From: Chrysosporum bergii ANA360D
GTDB lineage: Bacteria > Cyanobacteriota > Cyanobacteriia > Cyanobacteriales > Nostocaceae
Direction of reading: 5' to 3'
DNA: 56,242 nucleotides
Assembly: GCF_029891735.1 (NCBI RefSeq)
Contig: NZ_JANQDH010000079.1
Span: 1-56,242 of the forward strand
The notes under the pieces: generated by a model
Told to the model about the DNA's origin: nothing
The model's database searches: none
Seen by the model: only the letters and a program-made list of their open reading frames with translations
Shown here: one piece after another, positions 9,233 to 19,415 of the stretch
Layout: the number at the start of each line of letters is the position of its first letter
How positions within the stretch are numbered: the stretch's first letter is position 1
Program-made: the position numbers and the translations under genes

Positions 9233-10117
9233 TCAACCCAGAGTTACCTGCAAAAACTCTTGCACTCGTTGTAAGTAAGTGGCTGCATCTTCCAACATGG
9301 GAAAATGGGATGTATTGGGAATAATAGTAAAATCAATTTTGTCACTCTTTGCTGCCGCTTTACACCCCATCTGAGCAGGAATAATCCGGTCATACTCACC
9401 AGCCACCAGCAAAGTGGGTACTGTCAGTTTGGCAAACTCATTAGGCATTAACTCCGCTTGTGCCTTGCTCACAGAAGTATAAATTGTACCTAATGCAGCC
9501 TCATAGTCTGCTGCCAGAAAATCTTGCAAAAAAGCCTGACGATCTGAATTAGCAATGGGTTTGTGCAAGAATCTAGCCATAAATATTCTGTCAACGAATG
9601 GTATTCTACTTAGCCATTGAGGACGAAATTTGACTACGTAACCACCAAATTTATGAAAAGCAGTAAAGGCCTTTTCGTCATACTCAAAAATGCCGCTACA
9701 GGTTAAAATCCCTCGTTCTACTCGTTGGGGATAGCTGTTGATAAATAATGTAGCAATAGATGCACCCATTGAATGAGCATGAAGATAAACGCACTGGATT
9801 TGTAACTCATCGAGTAAAGCTGCTAAATCTTGAGCATATTCTTCTAGCTCGTAAGTTAACTCTTTGATTACGGCTGATGTTCCCCGGTTTGACTGGTGCT
9901 GTGCTATGGTGCTTTTTCCACGAGAACGACCAAAACCGCGCAAATCGTAGAGTAAACAATCAAATTGGTCTACTAAAGCATCAGCCGTACTTTTCCAGTA
10001 CCTAGCTGAACCAGCCCAACCATGAATAAAAACCATAACAGGCTTCACCAAAGCAGCAGATGGTTTTCTCACCCATTGATAATAATGCTCAACACCACGA
10101 ACACAAATATAAGGCAT
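9233..10117 (-). CDS. Alpha/beta hydrolase
   Basis: Classical alpha/beta hydrolase fold, 294 residues. The oxyanion motif is FIHGWAGSARYW (30-41) and the nucleophile Ser116 lies in HAHSMGAS. The acid residue is likely the Asp in AGEYDRII, and the catalytic His is in NTSHFPMLED near the C-terminus. There is no signal peptide. It cannot be narrowed beyond esterase, lipase or haloperoxidase-like enzymes. It converges with plmA, 10 bp from that stop codon, and stands alone with no operon partners. Confidence 0.88.
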   Translation of the reverse strand: MPYICVRGVEHYYQWVRKPSAALVKPVMVFIHGWAGSARYWKSTADALVDQFDCLLYDLRGFGRSRGKSTIAQHQSNRGTSAVIKELTYELEEYAQDLAALLDELQIQCVYLHAHSMGASIATLFINSYPQRVERGILTCSGIFEYDEKAFTAFHKFGGYVVKFRPQWLSRIPFVDRIFMARFLHKPIANSDRQAFLQDFLAADYEAALGTIYTSVSKAQAELMPNEFAKLTVPTLLVAGEYDRIIPAQMGCKAAAKSDKIDFTIIPNTSHFPMLEDAATYLQRVQEFLQVTLG

Positions 10118-10466
10118 TTTTCAAAATTCAAAAGTCAAAAGTAATTTGGCATAATAGTATACATAGTATATCTCACAATGGCAACCATGAAAGGATAAAA
10201 AAGATTAAAAAATATACCAATACTTCATGATGAAGTTAAAACAAAAACCACCGTAGTTTTAACACCTAGGGGATGGTATAATATTAGAGAAAAAGCAAAA
10301 ATTAGAGTTATTAGTGCAAGCGAACTATTTTAAGAATGGGGAAGGCGATTGAAATCGCCAACGGCTAACCCCCATGTCTGAAGCCATTAGCTCCGCTCGC
10401 CGTTGACATTTCGGTCAAAAGTCAAAAGTCAAACGCTAATGACCAATGACCAATGACTAATGACTA
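10118..10466. other. Intergenic region with short tandem repeats
   Basis: This is 349 bp without a gene, downstream of clpX on the minus strand. It holds copies of TCAAAAG (10131-10139; 10415-10430) and heptamers of the type AATGACC/AATGACT (10437-10464), typical short tandem repeats of heterocystous cyanobacteria. A GC-richer block (10345-10410) contains small inverted repeats (GGCGATT/AATCGCC). No credible ORF is seen. Confidence 0.6.
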
Positions 10467-11801
10467 CTAAGCTGATTCTGGCTTAGGTAAGGAAGATGGA
10501 TGTACTATTAATTCAGCTGTTGAGCGCTTCTCTACCATTTCCTTAGTGACCATGCAGCGATTAACATCCTTACGAGATGGTAATTCGTACATGACATCAA
10601 GCATCAATTCTTCCACAATGCCCCGCAAGGCTCGAGCGCCCGTTTTGCGGCGGTAGGCTTCTTGAGCGATCGCCCGCAAAGCATCCTGTTTAAAATCTAA
10701 TTGGACGTTATCCATGTTGAGCAGCTTTTGGTACTGTTTCACCAAAGCACTGCGTGGTTTAGTCAAAATTGCCATCAGTGCTTCTTCATCTAAAGGATCT
10801 ACCACAGCTGTCATTGGCACACGTCCAATAAATTCGGGAATCATACCAAACTTCACTAAGTCATCTGGTTCTAGATAGCGGAGAACATCGGCTGCCCGTT
10901 TTTCTTTGGACTGATTTTCTCCCGGCTGCACAAAACCAATAGATTTTTTGCCTATTCTATTTTCTACCACCTTCTCTAAACCGACGAAAGCCCCACCACA
11001 GACAAACAGAATATTACTGGTATCAATCTGGATACAGTCTTGATAAGGATGCTTACGTCCTCCTTGAGGAGGGACATTGGCGATTGTCCCTTCTAACATT
11101 TTCAGCAAAGCTTGCTGCACGCCTTCACCGGAAACATCCCGTGTGATAGAAGGGTTTTCACTTTTGCGAGCTACTTTGTCTATTTCATCAATATAGATAA
11201 TACCTCGCTGGGCTTCCTCTACATCTAAATCTGCCACTTGTAACAGTCGCAGCAGGATATTTTCCACATCTTCACCAACATACCCTGCTTCTGTGAGTGT
11301 TGTAGCATCAGCCACAGCAAAGGGTACATCCAAGATTTTTGCCAAGGTTTGCGCCAATAGGGTTTTACCGCAACCCGTGGGGCCAATTAGTAAAATATTA
11401 GACTTTTGCAGTTCTACTGCGTCGTCTGCGCCATTTTTGCCTTTCGACTGAATAGCTGCTAGACGTTTGTAGTGGTTATAAACTGCTACTGATAATACTT
11501 TCTTAGCTTCGTCTTGACCAATCACGTGTTCGTCCAGATAATTTTTAATTTCTCTGGGTTTAGGAATTTGGTTAAGTGAGAAATTAGAAGAACGGACACG
11601 ACGTTTTTGAGGTGGTTCTGATTTTGGTGCTGGTTGTGACGCAGCAGCATTTGTGTCAAGTAACTCTTCATCGAGGATTTCATTACACAAGTCAACGCAT
11701 TCATCGCAGATGTAGACTCCCGGACCTGCGATTAATTTACGTACTTGCTCTTGAGACTTGCCACAAAACGAACATTTTAAATGGGAGTCGTACTTAGACA
11801 T
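10467..11801 (-). CDS. clpX: ATP-dependent Clp protease ATPase subunit ClpX
   Basis: ClpX is the AAA+ unfoldase that feeds tagged substrates (including ssrA-tagged proteins) to ClpP. Visible features are the N-terminal zinc-binding domain with Cys10, 13, 32 and 35, Walker A GPTGCGKT (140-147), Walker [10 protein letters not shown], the sensor region and the C-terminal small domain ([18 protein letters not shown]). A variable linker lies at about residues 50-75. Length 444 is normal. It is 9 bp downstream of clpP and clearly in the same transcript (tig, clpP, clpX order). The ATG start is preceded by GAGGCTGG. Confidence 0.98.
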   Translation of the reverse strand: MSKYDSHLKCSFCGKSQEQVRKLIAGPGVYICDECVDLCNEILDEELLDTNAAASQPAPKSEPPQKRRVRSSNFSLNQIPKPREIKNYLDEHVIGQDEAKKVLSVAVYNHYKRLAAIQSKGKNGADDAVELQKSNILLIGPTGCGKTLLAQTLAKILDVPFAVADATTLTEAGYVGEDVENILLRLLQVADLDVEEAQRGIIYIDEIDKVARKSENPSITRDVSGEGVQQALLKMLEGTIANVPPQGGRKHPYQDCIQIDTSNILFVCGGAFVGLEKVVENRIGKKSIGFVQPGENQSKEKRAADVLRYLEPDDLVKFGMIPEFIGRVPMTAVVDPLDEEALMAILTKPRSALVKQYQKLLNMDNVQLDFKQDALRAIAQEAYRRKTGARALRGIVEELMLDVMYELPSRKDVNRCMVTKEMVEKRSTAELIVHPSSLPKPESA

Positions 11802-11810
11802 ACCAGCCTC

Positions 11811-12509
11811 TTATTTCAGAATAGTGACCTTTTCCCTTGTGGAGGGAATGTTTTGTCTGGAAATGACTTGATCAATTAAACCGTAATTTTTTGCTTCTTC
11901 CGCCGACATAAAAAAGTCGCGTTCAGTATCTGCTTCAAGTCTTTCTAGGGGTTGACCAGTGTGATGACTAAGTAACTGATTCAACTGAGCCTTAACATAA
12001 AGAATTTCTCTCGCTTGAATCTCAATATCAATGGCTTGACCTTGAGCACCCCCCAGTGGTTGGTGAATCATGATGCGAGAGTCTGGTAGGGACATACGTT
12101 TACCAGCAGAACCTGCTGCTAATAGAAATGCTCCCATACTGGCGGCTAATCCAAAACATATGGTAACAACATCTGGACGTATCTGCTGTATTGTATCATA
12201 AATTGCCATCCCTGCGTAGACAGAACCGCCAGGAGAATTGATATACAGTTGGATATCTTTTTCTGAGTCTTCGGAGTCTAGGTAAAGCAATTGAGCCACA
12301 ATTGAATTGGCGACAGCATCATCTATGGGAGTACCCAAAAAGATAATCCGCTCCCGCAGGAGGCGGGAGTAAATATCAAAAGCCCTTTCTCCCATGCCAG
12401 ACTGCTCTACCACCATGGGTACAATGTTAGTCGGTTGGCTCAAGTGGGAGCTAATTTTGATGCTGCTTAAACTATGGATGGGGTAATTTGCCAACTGAGA
12501 TACAAGCAT
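11811..12509 (-). CDS. clpP: ATP-dependent Clp protease proteolytic subunit
   Basis: This is a serine peptidase that forms the tetradecameric barrel docked to ClpX. The catalytic triad is visible: Ser124 in GLAASMGAF, His149 in [10 protein letters not shown] and Asp198 in ERDFFMS. The N-terminal ~35 residues are a longer leader, as in several cyanobacterial ClpP paralogs, before [19 protein letters not shown]. Cyanobacteria encode several clpP genes plus clpR. The one next to clpX is usually called clpP2, but I cannot assign a number. It lies between tig (272 bp upstream) and clpX (9 bp downstream). Confidence 0.97.
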   Translation of the reverse strand: MLVSQLANYPIHSLSSIKISSHLSQPTNIVPMVVEQSGMGERAFDIYSRLLRERIIFLGTPIDDAVANSIVAQLLYLDSEDSEKDIQLYINSPGGSVYAGMAIYDTIQQIRPDVVTICFGLAASMGAFLLAAGSAGKRMSLPDSRIMIHQPLGGAQGQAIDIEIQAREILYVKAQLNQLLSHHTGQPLERLEADTERDFFMSAEEAKNYGLIDQVISRQNIPSTREKVTILK

Positions 12510-12710
12510 ATAAGAAAAAATTGAGAATTAAGTTAGGACTAGTTAGGAATGCAATTTTATTTGACCTGTTTCTTAACTATTATGCCTTATGAATATAGCT
12601 CTGGGTGCAGGAGATCAAGGTAAAGCCATCAGAGATAGCTGATTTCTTCCAATTTTATGCTATGTGTTCCCGGAATTTGCTGTGGAGATATTTATCACGT
12701 CTCTCAAGCA

Positions 12711-12745
12711 AAGTGCCGAGTAGTAAGATTTTTTACTCAGCACTT
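12711..12745 (-). terminator. Hairpin between tig and clpP
   Basis: Arms AAGTGCCGAGTA (12711-12722) and TACTCAGCACTT (12734-12745) pair with one mismatch, and A/T runs border both sides. It lies 37 bp past the tig stop on the minus strand. It may attenuate or terminate tig transcription before clpP, or act as a processing site. Confidence 0.65.
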
Positions 12746-12781
12746 TTTGTGAAAGCGCGATTAATCGGGTCTTACCACAGA

Positions 12782-14203
12782 TTATATTGGTTCTGTACTA
12801 GCGGGGGGGACTTGTTCCTCAGTTTCAAGTACAGTGGTTTCAGACTCTGTGGCTGTTTCTGCTGGGGTAGAGAGAGAACCTGCGGGGACAAGTTCCACTG
12901 ATGAATGTTCTAGCAGCCAATCAACAATTTTTTCGGTTAAAAGTTCGTCTTCCACCACTGAGCGCAGTCTTTCAGCATCAATTTCTTGGTCTGCGTACTG
13001 CTGCATCAATTCGGAGACTCTGGTTTCAACTTCTTCAGGTGTTACATTGATAGATTCGCGTTTGCTCACTTCCATTAACGCCAGAGACCGTTTTAGGCGT
13101 TCAATGGACTCATTGCGCGATTGCTCCCGCAATTTGGGGATAATATCTTGAGTAAACAGCCGTTTCACATCCAATCCTTGCTGAGAAAGCCGCATTGCTG
13201 TTTGAGTCAGCATCGCATCTATTTCTTTCTCAATCCAGGTTACTGGTAAGTCAACTTCTACATTCTTGAGCAGTTCTACCAGTAAAGCTTCCTGCTGATT
13301 GGATTTAGTTTTTTCCTCAGCTTCTTTTTGATATCGTTCTTCTAAAGAAGCACGCAGTTGATCCAAGGTATCAAAGTCACTAACTTCCTGGGCGAAGTCA
13401 TCGTTCAATTCTGGTAATTCTTTTTCTTTCAGTTCTTTCAGTGTGACTGTGAAAGTTGCTGCTTTTCCAGCTAACTCCTCGTTAGCGTAAGGATCTGGGA
13501 ACTGAGCCGCAATTTCCCTAGTTTCTCCAGGATTCATCCCCACCATCCCTGATACAAAACCGGGAATAAATTTATCTTCTTGCAATTCTAGTTGAAAATC
13601 TGTGGCTTCAGCACCGGGAATTGGTGTTGGCTCGGCTGTTTCCTCTTCGCCTCCACCTCTCGCCAGCACACCTTTAAAATCAACTACTGCTACATCGCCA
13701 ATTTGGGCTACACGTCCTTCTACGGGAATCAAGGTCGCTAACTCTTGTCTTTGTTTTTCTAGGACTTCATCAACTTGATTGGAGTTGTATTTGATTTCCT
13801 CGGCTTTAGCCACCAAACCAGTGTACTGTACCAGATTAATTTCAGGTTCGACATCCACAGCTGCTAAAAAAGTCAGAGGTTTGCCTGGTTCATAATTACT
13901 CATCAATTCCTCAAAGGAACTCCGCAGTTGTGGTTGTCCAATTGCGGCAATTTCTTCCTGTTTGAGTGCTTTTTCTACCCCATCTTGGACTAGTTCTTCC
14001 AATGCTGCTGCTTTGATGCGAGTTACGCCCAGGCGCTGTAGCAATATCGGCCGGGGTACCTTGCCTTTACGAAACCCAGGAATAGTTGTAGTACTAGCTA
14101 AGTTTTTAATTACCTGTTCGTAAGTCTTTTGAGTAATTTCTGGCGTAATCTCGATTTCCAAGCCAATTTGGCTGGCGGGAAGTTTTTCCTGGGTAACTTT
14201 CAT
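12782..14203 (-). CDS. tig: Trigger factor
   Basis: Trigger factor is the ribosome-associated chaperone and peptidyl-prolyl isomerase that meets nascent chains at the exit tunnel. The N-terminal ribosome-docking signature GFRKGKVPR is at residues 43-51. The FKBP-like PPIase domain spans about 160-260 (GDVAVVDFKGVLARGGGE to DPYANEELAGKAATFTVTLKELKE), and the long helical C-terminal chaperone domain runs to ~435. An acidic, low-complexity tail follows. Length 473 is normal for cyanobacteria. It heads tig-clpP-clpX and is divergent from asd. Confidence 0.97.
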   Translation of the reverse strand: MKVTQEKLPASQIGLEIEITPEITQKTYEQVIKNLASTTTIPGFRKGKVPRPILLQRLGVTRIKAAALEELVQDGVEKALKQEEIAAIGQPQLRSSFEELMSNYEPGKPLTFLAAVDVEPEINLVQYTGLVAKAEEIKYNSNQVDEVLEKQRQELATLIPVEGRVAQIGDVAVVDFKGVLARGGGEEETAEPTPIPGAEATDFQLELQEDKFIPGFVSGMVGMNPGETREIAAQFPDPYANEELAGKAATFTVTLKELKEKELPELNDDFAQEVSDFDTLDQLRASLEERYQKEAEEKTKSNQQEALLVELLKNVEVDLPVTWIEKEIDAMLTQTAMRLSQQGLDVKRLFTQDIIPKLREQSRNESIERLKRSLALMEVSKRESINVTPEEVETRVSELMQQYADQEIDAERLRSVVEDELLTEKIVDWLLEHSSVELVPAGSLSTPAETATESETTVLETEEQVPPASTEPI

Positions 14204-14885
14204 GCTTCGTCTCTATATTTCTGATTTTTTGGCTACAAATACCCACAATAGGCGATTTACCGCTTCTTTGGGTTGTTTTCTCTTGGGTTGGGAATGGAAG
14301 GTGCCCACAAGTTATCTGTCAAAATCCAATATTGTATGGATGACTGCCTTGAGTAGATATCCAGTTTACCGCCAATGGCAAGGGACTTGACAATTTGCCG
14401 TAATAACTTTACTTATTGAAACTCTGAGTTATTACAATAACTTAACCATTTTCGTCTTTCTTAACTCAAAGGTGTAACACTGTGATATCCTGGTTAACAA
14501 CTAGCATATCTGGCTATCATGTGTTTTGTTGTCTGCTCTGTCCGTATGCGTGCAGGTGAAAGTCAGTGTCAACAGTTGGAATCCATCGTGATTGACAATT
14601 GCCATAGATACTTGTTTTGTTTACTGGACACTATGTTGTTGTATAATTATTATATTCTTTTGTAGAATAGGTGGAAAATAATAGCAGCAATGACAGTAAA
14701 TTTCCAAAAATTTCAACATGGTTGAACTTCATGTAAGCTAGAAAAAAAAGGACTGTATTGAGAAAATTCCCAGAAAATAAAAAAAAATTATTGAAAATAA
14801 ATCACCGCCATAAGTGTAAGCAAGTATAAATTATCAAATTTTTGTAAAAACTACAGATGATGATCGCTTAAAGGAGAAAGCTAAT
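14204..14885. other. Divergent tig/asd intergenic region
   Basis: This is 682 bp without a credible gene. It must hold the promoters for tig (minus) and asd (plus). A TATAAT hexamer lies at 14642-14647. AATAACTT and AGTTATT motifs recur at 14400-14445. The 100 bp before asd is AT-rich. A 62-codon frame at 14202-14390 has no recognisable features and no ribosome binding site, and was not called. Confidence 0.5.
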
Positions 14886-15938
14886 TTGTCGAAATCCTAT
14901 CGTGTAGCTATTTTGGGCGCAACTGGTGCCGTGGGCACAGAGTTGTTGGAATTACTAGAAAGCCGTGATTTTCCGGTAGCAGAATTAAAGCTATTGGCAT
15001 CAGAACGGAGTGCAGGCCGATTGCTGCGGTTTAAAGGGGAAGATTTACCAGTAGAATTGGTCAGCGATCGCTCCCTGGAAAATCTGGATCTAGTGTTAGC
15101 CAGCGCTGGGGGTTCCACATCCAAAACTTGGGTCAGTGTTGCTGTAGCAAAAGGTGCAGTGGTAATAGATAATTCCAGCGCCTTTCGGATGCAACCGGAA
15201 GTTCCGCTAGTAGTACCAGAGGTAAATCCATTAGCGGCTGTTAACCATCAAGGTATTATCGCTAACCCCAACTGCACCACAATTTTGATGACGGTGGCAA
15301 TTTGGCCTCTCCATCAAGTAAGTCCCATCAAACGTATCGTCGCCTCAACCTATCAATCAGCCAGTGGCGCAGGTGCTAAAGCAATGGTAGAAGTGAAAAC
15401 CCAAGCCAGCGCTATCTTACAGGGACAACAACCAGTAGCCGAGGTGTTACCTTATCAGTTGGCGTTCAACCTGTTCCCACATAACTCACCTTTAAACGAT
15501 TTCGGTTACTGTGAGGAAGAAATGAAAATGGTCAACGAAACCCGGAAAATTTTTGGCGACCAAGAAATAAAAATTACTGCCACTTGTATCAGGGTTCCCG
15601 TACTTCGCGCCCATTCAGAAGCAATTAATTTAGAATTTGAAAATCCCTTTAGTGCAGATGCAGCCAGAGAAATTTTAAGTCGCGCTCCCGGAGTAAAATT
15701 AATAGAAGATTGGCAAAATAATTACTTCCCGATGCCCATAGAAGCCACAGGTAAAGATGAAGTGCTAGTGGGGAGGATTCGTCAAGATATTTCTCATCCC
15801 TGCGGGTTGGAATTATGGCTGTGTGGTGACCAAATTCGTAAAGGCGCTGCATTGAATGCAGTGCAAATTGCGGAGTTATTAGTAGAAAAAAGTCTACTTA
15901 AACCAGCAAAAGCGCAGGCTTTAAGTGAAAAGAAATAG
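14886..15938 (+). CDS. asd: Aspartate-semialdehyde dehydrogenase
   Basis: Asd reduces beta-aspartyl phosphate to aspartate semialdehyde with NADPH, the branch point for lysine, diaminopimelate, threonine and methionine. The NADP-binding motif GATGAVG is at residues 11-17. The nucleophilic Cys130 is in NPNCTT, and YQSASGAGAKAM and the C-terminal IRQDISHPCGLELW are typical. The start is TTG at 14886 with AAGGAG nine bases upstream. Length 350 is normal. It is followed by dapA, which uses its product, and then by rnj. Confidence 0.97.
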   Translation: MSKSYRVAILGATGAVGTELLELLESRDFPVAELKLLASERSAGRLLRFKGEDLPVELVSDRSLENLDLVLASAGGSTSKTWVSVAVAKGAVVIDNSSAFRMQPEVPLVVPEVNPLAAVNHQGIIANPNCTTILMTVAIWPLHQVSPIKRIVASTYQSASGAGAKAMVEVKTQASAILQGQQPVAEVLPYQLAFNLFPHNSPLNDFGYCEEEMKMVNETRKIFGDQEIKITATCIRVPVLRAHSEAINLEFENPFSADAAREILSRAPGVKLIEDWQNNYFPMPIEATGKDEVLVGRIRQDISHPCGLELWLCGDQIRKGAALNAVQIAELLVEKSLLKPAKAQALSEKK

Positions 15939-16012
15939 CCAATTAGATTTCAGGTGTTATTGACCAATAGGTTATAGGAAAAACCAAAAGGCTGATTAGG
16001 AGTGAAAACAGG

Positions 16013-16897
16013 GTGGGAGAATTTGGCAAAGTTTTAACCGCTATGATTACGCCGTTTAAAGCAGACGGTAGTGTTAACTATGATGTGGCGGCAAAATTAG
16101 CAGCACATCTAGCTAATAACGGTACAGATACATTAGTAGTATGTGGCACAACAGGAGAATCACCGACTCTAACTTGGGACGAAGAATACCAGTTGTTTGT
16201 AGAAGTATTGCAGGCGGTGGCAGGAAAAGCTAAGGTTATAGCAGGATGTGGTTCTAATTCCACTAAGGAGGCGATGGCAGCCACCCAAAAAGCTGCTACA
16301 ATAGGAGTACACGGTTCATTACAAGTTGTACCTTATTACAACAAACCACCACAAGCAGGTCTATATCAGCACTTTCAAGCTATAGCCCAAGCTTGTCCGG
16401 AACTGCCACTACTCTTATACAACGTCCCTGGACGTACTGGCCAAAACCTAAATCCAGATACTGTTGCCCAGTTAGCACAAATTAAGAATATTGTCGGCAT
16501 TAAAGAAGCCAGTGGAAACCTAGACCAGTCTACTGAAATCCGTCGCTCGACCCCAAAAGAATTCCAGATTTACTCTGGAGATGATTCCCTAACATTACCC
16601 TTGTTAGCAGTCGGGGGAACAGGGGTGGTGAGTGTAGCTTCTCACTTGGTAGGTAATCAACTACAGCAGATGATCCAAGCGTTTACTGCTGGACAAATCA
16701 CCACTGCTCAAGAAATTCATTTACAACTATTTCCGTTGTTTAAAGCTTTATTTTTAACTACAAATCCCATTCTAATTAAACAAGCCTTGAAACTTCAAGG
16801 CTGGGATGTTGGTTCAAGTCGTCTGCCCCTAGGGGAGGCTGATTCAGATACTATTGATAAGTTAAAGGCGGTGTTAAAAAAACTTGATTTAACCTAG
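16013..16897 (+). CDS. dapA: 4-hydroxy-tetrahydrodipicolinate synthase
   Basis: DapA condenses pyruvate with aspartate semialdehyde (made by asd, 74 bp upstream), the first committed step to diaminopimelate and lysine. TIM-barrel motifs are [10 protein letters not shown] (44-53), catalytic Tyr136 in [10 protein letters not shown] and the Schiff-base Lys164 in VGIKEASGN. The start is GTG at 16013 with TTAGGAG about ten bases upstream. Length 294 is normal. Its grouping with asd and rnj is a cyanobacterial arrangement that joins peptidoglycan-precursor genes with an RNase. Confidence 0.97.
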   Translation: MGEFGKVLTAMITPFKADGSVNYDVAAKLAAHLANNGTDTLVVCGTTGESPTLTWDEEYQLFVEVLQAVAGKAKVIAGCGSNSTKEAMAATQKAATIGVHGSLQVVPYYNKPPQAGLYQHFQAIAQACPELPLLLYNVPGRTGQNLNPDTVAQLAQIKNIVGIKEASGNLDQSTEIRRSTPKEFQIYSGDDSLTLPLLAVGGTGVVSVASHLVGNQLQQMIQAFTAGQITTAQEIHLQLFPLFKALFLTTNPILIKQALKLQGWDVGSSRLPLGEADSDTIDKLKAVLKKLDLT

Positions 16898-17251
16898 ACA
16901 GCAACTTGTGTAAGGCTGAATGATTTGTCGTTTCTAGATTATGTATATCAACAATGAAAGTAATGGTAACTGGTTTGCATTTTAAATTTCTATGCTTAAA
17001 CTGTCATAAATATATGATTTTGTAGTTGAGTGAGGTATGAAATTTAATAAACTACCAATGGAGACAAAAAAGATAAATATGTATCTAATGAAAATGAGAA
17101 GAGTTATATATGTAAAATCGGTTTATTAAATACTGAGAATACCCAGGAAAATTAGCTACTGTAAAATACAAAGGTAGTATTTTCTTGGATGACAGGCTCG
17201 GTGAATTTGAAGTGATTAAAGCTGAAAACCTAACAACAATACAAGGAGAAA
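16898..17251. other. dapA-rnj intergenic region
   Basis: This is 354 bp, AT-rich. No ORF, strong hairpin or tandem repeat was seen. It probably serves as the leader and promoter of rnj. AAGGAG at 17243-17248 is the rnj ribosome binding site. Confidence 0.5.
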
Positions 17252-19027
17252 ATGGTAAATAGCGAAACTAAATCTGCCCTAAAAATTATTCCTTTGGGCG
17301 GTTTGCATGAAATTGGCAAAAACACCTGTGTGTTTGAGTACGAGGACGAAATTGTTCTTTTAGATGCTGGTCTAGCCTTTCCCACCAAAGGAATGCTGGG
17401 GGTAAATATTGTCCTGCCAGATACAACCTATCTACGGGAGAACCGCCAGAAAATTAAAGGCATGATCGTCACTCACGGTCATGAAGACCATATCGGCGGT
17501 ATCGCTTTTCATCTCAAGCAATTTGATATACCTGTAATTTATGGTCCCAGACTGGCAATGGCAATGCTAGAGGGAAAATTAGAAGAAGCAGGAGTGCGCG
17601 ATCGCACTGAGTTAAGGTCAGTTAAACCGCGTGATGTGGTACGGATTGGTCAACATTTCTTTGTAGAATATATCCGCAACACTCACTCTATTGCCGATAG
17701 CTTTACAGTGGCAATTCATACGCCTTTAGGGGTGGTCATCCACACAGGGGACTTTAAAATCGACCATACACCGGTAGATGGGGAAAACTTCGATTTACAA
17801 AGGTTAGCAGAACACGGCGAACAAGGTGTACTGTGTTTGTTGAGTGATTCTACAAACTCAGAAGTACCAGGATATACACCTTCGGAACGTTCAGTTTACC
17901 CCAACCTGGACAGGGAATTTGGTAATGCTACTGGTCGCTTATTTGTCACCACCTTTGCTTCCAGCGTGCATCGCATCAATATGATTTTGGAGTTAGCACA
18001 GAAGCATAATCGGGTAGTATCGGTTGTGGGTCGTTCTATGCTCAATTTGATTGCTCATGCCCGCAACCTAGGTTACATCAAGTGTGAAGACAGTCTACTA
18101 CAGCCATTGCAAGTAGTACGTACTCTGCCAGATGAAAAAGTCCTGATTTTAACGACTGGCTCTCAGGGTGAGACAATGGCAGCCATGACCCGCATTGCCA
18201 ACAAGGAACATTCCCAACTGAAAATTCGCCCCGGGGACACGGTACTATTCTCTGCTAACCCCATTCCTGGCAACACTATCGCAGTGGTTAACACCATTGA
18301 TAAATTGATGCTTCAAGGGGCAAAAGTGGTTTATGGACGGGATAAAGGTATTCACGTTTCTGGACACGGTTGTCAGGAAGAACAAAAACTGATGATTGCC
18401 TTAACTCGTCCTAAATTCTTTGTGCCATTCCACGGTGAACATCGAATGTTAGTAAAACACTCGGAAACAGCCCAAAGTATGGGCATTCCCGCCGAAAATA
18501 TGGTGATCATCAACAATGGCGATATAGTGGAACTAACACAGGATTCCATCTGTGTGGCTGGTAAAGTACCATCGGGTATAGAACTGGTGGATACTACTAG
18601 TTCGGGAATGGTCAGCGCCAAGGTCTTGCAAGAACGACAACAAATGTCAGAAGAAGGCATTATCACTATTGCTGCGGCCATTGATTGGAATGGCAAACTA
18701 TTGGCTAAACCAGAAACTCATCTCCGGGGTGTCGTTACTGGTGTAGAGCGATCGCTGATCCAAAAATGGGTACAACAGCGCATTGAAGAAATGCTCACCG
18801 TGCGTTGGTCAGATTTTGCTCAACCACCCTGTGAAGGTCAAAGAACAGAAGTAGACTGGGGTGGATTGCAGGAAATGTTAGAACGAGAATTGCAACGCTC
18901 CATCCGGCGAGAATTGCAATGTCAACCAACCCTGACATTATTGATGCAAATTCCAGAAGAACCACCCGTGACAGTTGCCGATGGTAGAAGGCGGCGCACT
19001 CGCACCACTGCCAAAGTCGCATCATAA
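17252..19027 (+). CDS. rnj: Ribonuclease J
   Basis: RNase J is a metallo-beta-lactamase/beta-CASP nuclease with endo- and 5'-exonuclease activity in RNA turnover. The zinc-binding motif HGHEDH is at residues 75-80, followed by further ligands and the beta-CASP domain (VSVVGRSMLNLIAHARNLGYI; TTGSQGETMAAMTRIAN; HVSGHGCQEEQKLM; PFHGEHRML). The C-terminal domain ends in a basic, Arg-rich tail (DGRRRRTRTTAKV), likely for RNA or partner binding. Length 591 is in range for cyanobacteria. The ATG is preceded by AAGGAG, and a clear terminator follows at 19071. Confidence 0.96.
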   Translation: MVNSETKSALKIIPLGGLHEIGKNTCVFEYEDEIVLLDAGLAFPTKGMLGVNIVLPDTTYLRENRQKIKGMIVTHGHEDHIGGIAFHLKQFDIPVIYGPRLAMAMLEGKLEEAGVRDRTELRSVKPRDVVRIGQHFFVEYIRNTHSIADSFTVAIHTPLGVVIHTGDFKIDHTPVDGENFDLQRLAEHGEQGVLCLLSDSTNSEVPGYTPSERSVYPNLDREFGNATGRLFVTTFASSVHRINMILELAQKHNRVVSVVGRSMLNLIAHARNLGYIKCEDSLLQPLQVVRTLPDEKVLILTTGSQGETMAAMTRIANKEHSQLKIRPGDTVLFSANPIPGNTIAVVNTIDKLMLQGAKVVYGRDKGIHVSGHGCQEEQKLMIALTRPKFFVPFHGEHRMLVKHSETAQSMGIPAENMVIINNGDIVELTQDSICVAGKVPSGIELVDTTSSGMVSAKVLQERQQMSEEGIITIAAAIDWNGKLLAKPETHLRGVVTGVERSLIQKWVQQRIEEMLTVRWSDFAQPPCEGQRTEVDWGGLQEMLERELQRSIRRELQCQPTLTLLMQIPEEPPVTVADGRRRRTRTTAKVAS

Positions 19028-19070
19028 TCAACAATTCCTCTCACCCTTGAGGGTGTAGCCACAGCAACGA

Positions 19071-19094
19071 AGCCTGCCTAAGCAGGCTTTTTTT
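19071..19094 (+). terminator. Rho-independent terminator of rnj
   Basis: AGCCTGC-CTAA-GCAGGCT (19071-19088) is followed by six T. It is a compact, near-ideal intrinsic terminator 44 bp after the stop codon. Confidence 0.92.
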
Positions 19095-19415
19095 GCATGG
19101 CGAACTATTAGGTTTAAAGGAAAATCGGGACAATGTTAACTTATGTAACAATTACCGTTGAACCTGTCCAATGACAGATGACTTTATTAAAATTTAAAGT
19201 GTGTCAAGTTATAAATAAGATTAGATTACTACACTACCGATCCCGCGAAAATTGCGATTAACTTGACGTAGTAATGAATTGGGTTCTGACATAAGTGGCT
19301 ACTGTAAGACCTATTATAACTTAGTCAGAAGACGATTTTTTCAGGAAACAGCAGTAACAGGTTGTATATATTTACAACTAGAGGTGAATACCCTCATTAA
19401 CACAGAGGACTGATC
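19095..19415. other. Leader region with possible crossed inverted repeats
   Basis: This is 321 bp upstream of the Mo-nitrogenase-domain gene. GTCAAGTTA (19203-19211) pairs with TAACTTGAC (19259-19267). TTACTAC (19226-19232) pairs with GTAGTAA (19268-19274). The two pairings interleave. No ORF is present. Whether the region is transcribed is unknown. Confidence 0.35.

Noticed and set aside
12605-12901. 98-codon plus-strand frame between clpP and tig
   Set aside because: It runs through the tig terminator hairpin and antisense to tig. It is a shadow frame.
14202-14390. 62-codon frame upstream of tig on the plus strand
   Set aside because: It starts opposite the tig start codon, with no ribosome binding site and no recognisable sequence.
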